Both the position numbers and the translations under genes were made by a program. The notes beneath the pieces are model-generated. The model did not search any database. It had not been told where the DNA came from and saw only the letters and a program-made list of their open reading frames with translations. A DNA stretch of 8,827 nt from an uncultured Clostridia bacterium (GTDB taxonomy: Bacteria > Bacillota_A > Clostridia > Oscillospirales > Oscillospiraceae): NCBI GenBank assembly GCA_947167435.1, contig CAMVIC010000058.1:1-8827 (forward strand), given 5' to 3'. Shown here in pieces: positions 5,593 to 8,827 of this stretch (the first letter of the stretch is position 1; every line of letters starts with the position of its first letter).

Positions 5593-7933
5593 TGACATTC
5601 TGATTCTGGACGGCGCCATGGGGACGATGCTGCAGGCTGCCGGACTCCCGACGGGAGAGCTTCCCGAGCTTTGGAACATTACGCACCCGGCGGAGGTAAT
5701 TGCCGTACAGAAGGAATACGTGGACGCGGGGAGCCAGGTGCTGTATACCAACACCTTCGGCGCAAATCGGTATAAAGCGAAGAACTCGCCCTGTTCGCCG
5801 GCGGAGTTGATCCGTGCCGGTGTGCACTGTGCCAGAGAAGCGGCGGGGGACAGACCCGTCAAAGTCGCTCTGGATATCGGCCCGCTGGGTCAGCTTCTGG
5901 AGCCGCTTGGCAGCCTCAGCTTCGAGGAGGCCTACGATGCGTTTCAGGAAATGATGATTGCCGGAGCGATGGCGGGGGCAGACCTTATCGTGATCGAGAC
6001 AATGAGCGACCTGTATGAGGTCAGGGCCGCGGTGCTGGCAGCAAAGGAGAACACCGCGCTTCCCGTCTGGGTCACCATGACCTTTGAAGCCGGCGGCAGA
6101 ACGTTTCTGGGTACAACCGTGTCCGCCATGGGCATTACGCTGTCCGCTCTCGGCGTGAATGCCATGGGGTTTAACTGCAGCCTGGGACCGGAAGAACTGC
6201 TCCCCATGATCAAAGAACTGGGGCGGTGGACTTCCGTGCCCCTGATCCTGAAGCCCAATGCGGGACTGCCAGACCCGGCGACCGGTGAGTATCACATTCT
6301 CGCGGAGGACTTTGCGGAAGCGATGTGCAGGGCTGTTCCATACGGCGTCCAATACTTCGGCGGCTGCTGCGGGACCCGTCCCGACTTTATCGGGGCGCTG
6401 AAAAAGAAGCTGAATAAAAAGGCAGGCAGCAAAGCAGCGACGGAAAAGAGAAGCGGCGTCTGCTCGGCCAACAGAGTGACGGACTTCCGGGGCGTTCATG
6501 TAATCGGAGAGCGCATCAATCCAACCGGAAAAAAGCGCTTTCAGCAGGCGCTGCGGGATGGAGACGTTGAATATATCGTGCAGCGCGCGCTGGAGCAGCA
6601 GGACGCGGGCGCTGAAATACTGGACGTGAACGTGGGACTTCCGGACATTGACGAGAAGGCCATGATGGTACGGGTGGTCAAGGCGCTGCAGGCTGCGACG
6701 GACCTGCCGCTGCAGATCGACTCTTCCGATCCGGCGGTGATCGCAGCCGGGCTTCGCGTGGTAAACGGGAAGGCCATCGTCAACTCCGTCAATGGAAATC
6801 CCGAGGTTTTGAAAACCATTTTGCCCATCTGCAAAAAATACGGCGCGGCGGTAGTCGGTCTGTGTCTGGACCAGAACGGAATTCCGCAGACCTGGCAGGA
6901 GAGAGCGGCGATTGCCCAACGGATATTGGACGCGGCGCAATCCTACGGCATCGCAAGGGAGGACGTCCTGATCGACTGCCTGACGCTCACGGTATCGGCC
7001 CAACAGGAGCAGGCGGCGGAAACGCTGCGGGCGGTGCGTTACATAAAGGAAGAACTGAAGCTTCATACGGTGCTTGGCGTCAGCAACATCTCCTTTGGCC
7101 TTCCCGCACGGGAACTGATTACCGTCAGCTTTCTGACCCAGGCCCTTTTTTCCGGACTGGATTTCCCCATCGTGAATCCAAATCAATCGGCGGTCATGGA
7201 TGCGGTGGCAGCCTTCCGGGTCCTGTCCGGACAGGATAAAAACAGCGAAGACTATATTCAGCGCTTTGCGCAGGGGACGTCGGAGGAAAGCAGTTGCCGA
7301 TCTGCAGCCGGGGATATGACCCTTCCGGACGCGATTGCGCGCGGGCTGCCCCGGGAGACGGAAACGCTGACAGCCAGGGCGCTGGAAGATCACAGTGAGC
7401 TGGAAGTCATCGACCGCTTTCTGATCCCGGCTCTCGACGCGGTGGGGGAGCGCTATGAACGCCAGGAGATATTCCTTCCTCAGCTGATCAACGCCGCAAA
7501 CGCCGCCTGTGCCGGATTCGACCTGATAAAAAGCCGTATCGCACAGAAGGGAGAGGCTTCGCTCTCCAGGGGAAAAATCCTTCTGGCGACCGTACAGGGA
7601 GACATTCACGATATCGGAAAAAACATCGTGAAGGTGGTGCTGGAAAACTACGGTTACACCGTGATTGACCTGGGAAGGGACGTGCCGGCGCAGAAGATCG
7701 TGGACACCGCAATCCGGGAAAACGTGAAGCTGGTGGGCTTGTCTGCGCTGATGACCACTACGGTTGTCAGTATGAAGGAGGCCATTGCCGCACTGCGAAA
7801 GAGCGGCCATGACTGCAAAATCATGGTTGGCGGCGCCGTCCTGACCCGGGAATACGCCATGCAGATCGGAGCGGATTACTATGCAAAAGATGCAAAACAG
7901 GGCGCTGATATCGCAAAGCAGGTGCTGGGATGA
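5582..7933 (+). CDS. metH: Cobalamin-dependent methionine synthase, short form without activation domain
   Basis: The 783-residue protein transfers a methyl group from methyltetrahydrofolate through cobalamin to homocysteine, giving methionine. Residues 5-275 are the homocysteine domain, with zinc ligands C199 (in FNCSLGPEE) and C262/C263 (GGCCGT, 260-265). Residues 303-560 are the pterin-binding barrel: VIGERINPTGKKRF at 307-320, EILDVNVG at 345-352, PLQIDSSDP at 376-384 and NPNQSAVMD at 532-540. Residues 585-660 are the cap helices (FLPQLINAANAA, 631-642). Residues 664-783 are the B12-binding Rossmann domain, with GDIHDIGKN at 673-681 (D674, lower-ligand H676, G679), S721 and GG at 750-751. 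The protein stops right after this domain; E. coli MetH has about 330 more residues. The GTG start at 5582 has AAGGAGGG about 8 nt upstream and overlaps the previous stop by 11 nt. All key residues are intact. Confidence 0.96.
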   Translation: MPNNDILILDGAMGTMLQAAGLPTGELPELWNITHPAEVIAVQKEYVDAGSQVLYTNTFGANRYKAKNSPCSPAELIRAGVHCAREAAGDRPVKVALDIGPLGQLLEPLGSLSFEEAYDAFQEMMIAGAMAGADLIVIETMSDLYEVRAAVLAAKENTALPVWVTMTFEAGGRTFLGTTVSAMGITLSALGVNAMGFNCSLGPEELLPMIKELGRWTSVPLILKPNAGLPDPATGEYHILAEDFAEAMCRAVPYGVQYFGGCCGTRPDFIGALKKKLNKKAGSKAATEKRSGVCSANRVTDFRGVHVIGERINPTGKKRFQQALRDGDVEYIVQRALEQQDAGAEILDVNVGLPDIDEKAMMVRVVKALQAATDLPLQIDSSDPAVIAAGLRVVNGKAIVNSVNGNPEVLKTILPICKKYGAAVVGLCLDQNGIPQTWQERAAIAQRILDAAQSYGIAREDVLIDCLTLTVSAQQEQAAETLRAVRYIKEELKLHTVLGVSNISFGLPARELITVSFLTQALFSGLDFPIVNPNQSAVMDAVAAFRVLSGQDKNSEDYIQRFAQGTSEESSCRSAAGDMTLPDAIARGLPRETETLTARALEDHSELEVIDRFLIPALDAVGERYERQEIFLPQLINAANAACAGFDLIKSRIAQKGEASLSRGKILLATVQGDIHDIGKNIVKVVLENYGYTVIDLGRDVPAQKIVDTAIRENVKLVGLSALMTTTVVSMKEAIAALRKSGHDCKIMVGGAVLTREYAMQIGADYYAKDAKQGADIAKQVLG

Positions 7934-8827
7934 TGGATATACGCAGTTATCTTGAAAAACATACCCTCCTTTTTGACGGCGGCATGGGCACCTATTATGC
8001 CCAGCGAAACCGGACCAGCCATCGGGACTGTGAATGGGCAAATCTCACCGCGCCGGAGGAAGTGGCGGCCATCCACAGAGCCTATCTGGACGCGGGCTGC
8101 CGCGCAGTCAAAACCAATACCTACGCGGCCAACCGTCAGAATTTTTCCGAGTCAGACTGCCTGAAAATCATCCGTGCAGGGTATGAAATCGCCCTTCGAA
8201 CAGCAGGGGATGCCTTCGTTTTTGCGGATATCGGACCGATTGATCAGCGAGACGATACGGATATTCTGGAAGAGTACCGCTTCGTGGTCGATGCGTTTCT
8301 CTCCCTCGGCGCCAGGCTGTTTATCTTTGAAACCATGAGCACGGATACCTTCCTGCAGGAGATATCCGCCTATATCAAAAAAGCGTCGCCCGAGGCTTTC
8401 GTGCTGGTCTCCTTTGCGGCGCAGCCGGACGGATTTACCAGGGACGGCCGGATGATCTCGGAACTGTGCCACGCAGCGGAGCAAATCCCCGAGATCGACG
8501 CACTGGGGCTGAACTGCGTGTCCGGCGCCCGTCAGATGGCGCGACTGGTGGAAAAGCTTGGAACGTGGAATAAGCCGTTTGCGGTCATGCCCAATGCCGG
8601 CTATCCCACGGTTCGGGGAAACCGGATGTACTACGACGGAGACCCGGGGTATTTTGCGGCTCAGATGATGCTGATGTATGAGTGGGGAGCCGGAATTCTC
8701 GGCGGCTGCTGCGGCACGACACCGGAACATATGAAAGCTGTGGCGGAAGCAATGGGGCAGGGCAGGAGCACGCTCGTCCGGAAACCTGCAGAGCCGGTTG
8801 TAAAGCCGGCAAAACCCGAGAGCGAAG
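7930..8827 (+). CDS. Homocysteine S-methyltransferase domain protein, probably a bifunctional fusion (5' part, runs off the right edge)
   Basis: The open frame gives 299 codons without a stop. Residues 12-275 form a homocysteine methyltransferase barrel: LLFDGGMGTY at 13-22, KTNTYAANR at 61-69, the zinc ligands C196 (LNCVSG, 194-199) and C260/C261 (GGCCGT, 258-263), plus MPNAGYP at 220-226. After residue 278 the chain becomes a proline- and charge-rich linker (KPAEPVVKPAKPESE, 285-299), typical of the join to a second domain. In Clostridia and Bacillus such proteins often continue into a methylenetetrahydrofolate reductase (YitJ type), which would feed methyl-folate to the MetH encoded upstream; that half is not visible, so this is inference. 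The ATG overlaps the metH stop as ATGA, with a second in-frame ATG at 7933 also usable. It lacks any B12 or pterin module in the visible part, so it may use another methyl donor such as S-methylmethionine, or donate in trans. Confidence 0.88.
   Translation, partial: MMDIRSYLEKHTLLFDGGMGTYYAQRNRTSHRDCEWANLTAPEEVAAIHRAYLDAGCRAVKTNTYAANRQNFSESDCLKIIRAGYEIALRTAGDAFVFADIGPIDQRDDTDILEEYRFVVDAFLSLGARLFIFETMSTDTFLQEISAYIKKASPEAFVLVSFAAQPDGFTRDGRMISELCHAAEQIPEIDALGLNCVSGARQMARLVEKLGTWNKPFAVMPNAGYPTVRGNRMYYDGDPGYFAAQMMLMYEWGAGILGGCCGTTPEHMKAVAEAMGQGRSTLVRKPAEPVVKPAKPESE

Noticed and set aside
4804..5862. A 352-codon minus-strand frame crossing the terminator, promoter and activation-protein gene
   Set aside because: It runs through a strong plus-strand terminator and promoter and shows no domain; a shadow.
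5351..8041. An 896-codon open frame on the minus strand opposite metH
   Set aside because: It is an antisense shadow: the plus strand carries metH with all catalytic motifs intact, the minus reading has no recognisable domain and is rich in R, H, Q and S as expected from complementing GC-rich codons.
1..8827. CRISPR array, insertion sequence, integrase or attachment site next to the tRNA
   Set aside because: No repeated units, terminal inverted repeats or transposase/integrase motifs were seen, and no duplicate of the tRNA 3' end was noticed in the window.

Overview
The window looks like chromosomal DNA from a GC-rich Firmicute, most likely a gut-type Clostridia (Oscillospiraceae or Lachnospiraceae relatives). 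The evidence is purine-rich Shine-Dalgarno sites before nearly every gene, sigma-A type promoters, a short-form MetH with a separate activation protein, and a phosphodiester glycosidase / GT2-GtrA gene set. The taxonomic call is inference from gene content and style only. No mobile element, CRISPR array, phage gene or obvious island boundary is visible.

Layout. (1) Positions 1-435, minus strand: the N-terminal 145 codons of an MBL-fold metallohydrolase of the lactonase-like type, running off the left edge. (2) 461-686, minus strand: a tRNA-Leu(GAG) gene with a near-perfect promoter (659-686) and its own terminator (461-495), which sits just ahead of the MBL gene. (3) 730-4840, plus strand: an apparent four-gene operon from a promoter at 730-758 to a strong terminator at 4809-4840. 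It encodes a membrane-anchored phosphodiester glycosidase, an unrecognised single-pass extracytoplasmic protein, a GT2 glycosyltransferase fused to a GtrA membrane domain, and an Ogt-type DNA repair methyltransferase. (4) 4865-8827, plus strand: a second operon with a methionine theme. A promoter at 4865-4893 drives a stand-alone MetH activation-domain protein, then a 783-residue MetH that ends after its B12 domain, then a second homocysteine methyltransferase module that runs off the right edge and probably continues into another domain.

How the genes fit together. In the second operon, functions that E. coli carries on one 1227-residue MetH chain are split in two: the catalytic Hcy, folate and cobalamin modules are on one protein and the AdoMet-binding reactivation module on the other. 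The partial third gene resembles the N-terminal half of the bifunctional homocysteine methyltransferase / methylenetetrahydrofolate reductase proteins (YitJ type), which would supply methyl-folate to the same cycle; the reductase half is outside the window. In the first operon, the GT2-GtrA protein probably makes and moves a polyprenyl-phosphate-linked sugar. The glycosidase and the unknown protein are both anchored by one N-terminal membrane helix with their bulk outside the cell, so a cell-envelope glycan role is likely. The Ogt gene is probably a passenger in that transcript.

The most interesting parts are the unrecognised 405-residue protein held between two envelope-glycan enzymes, the split MetH, and the tight tRNA-terminator-MBL arrangement. 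I see no clearly unprecedented system.
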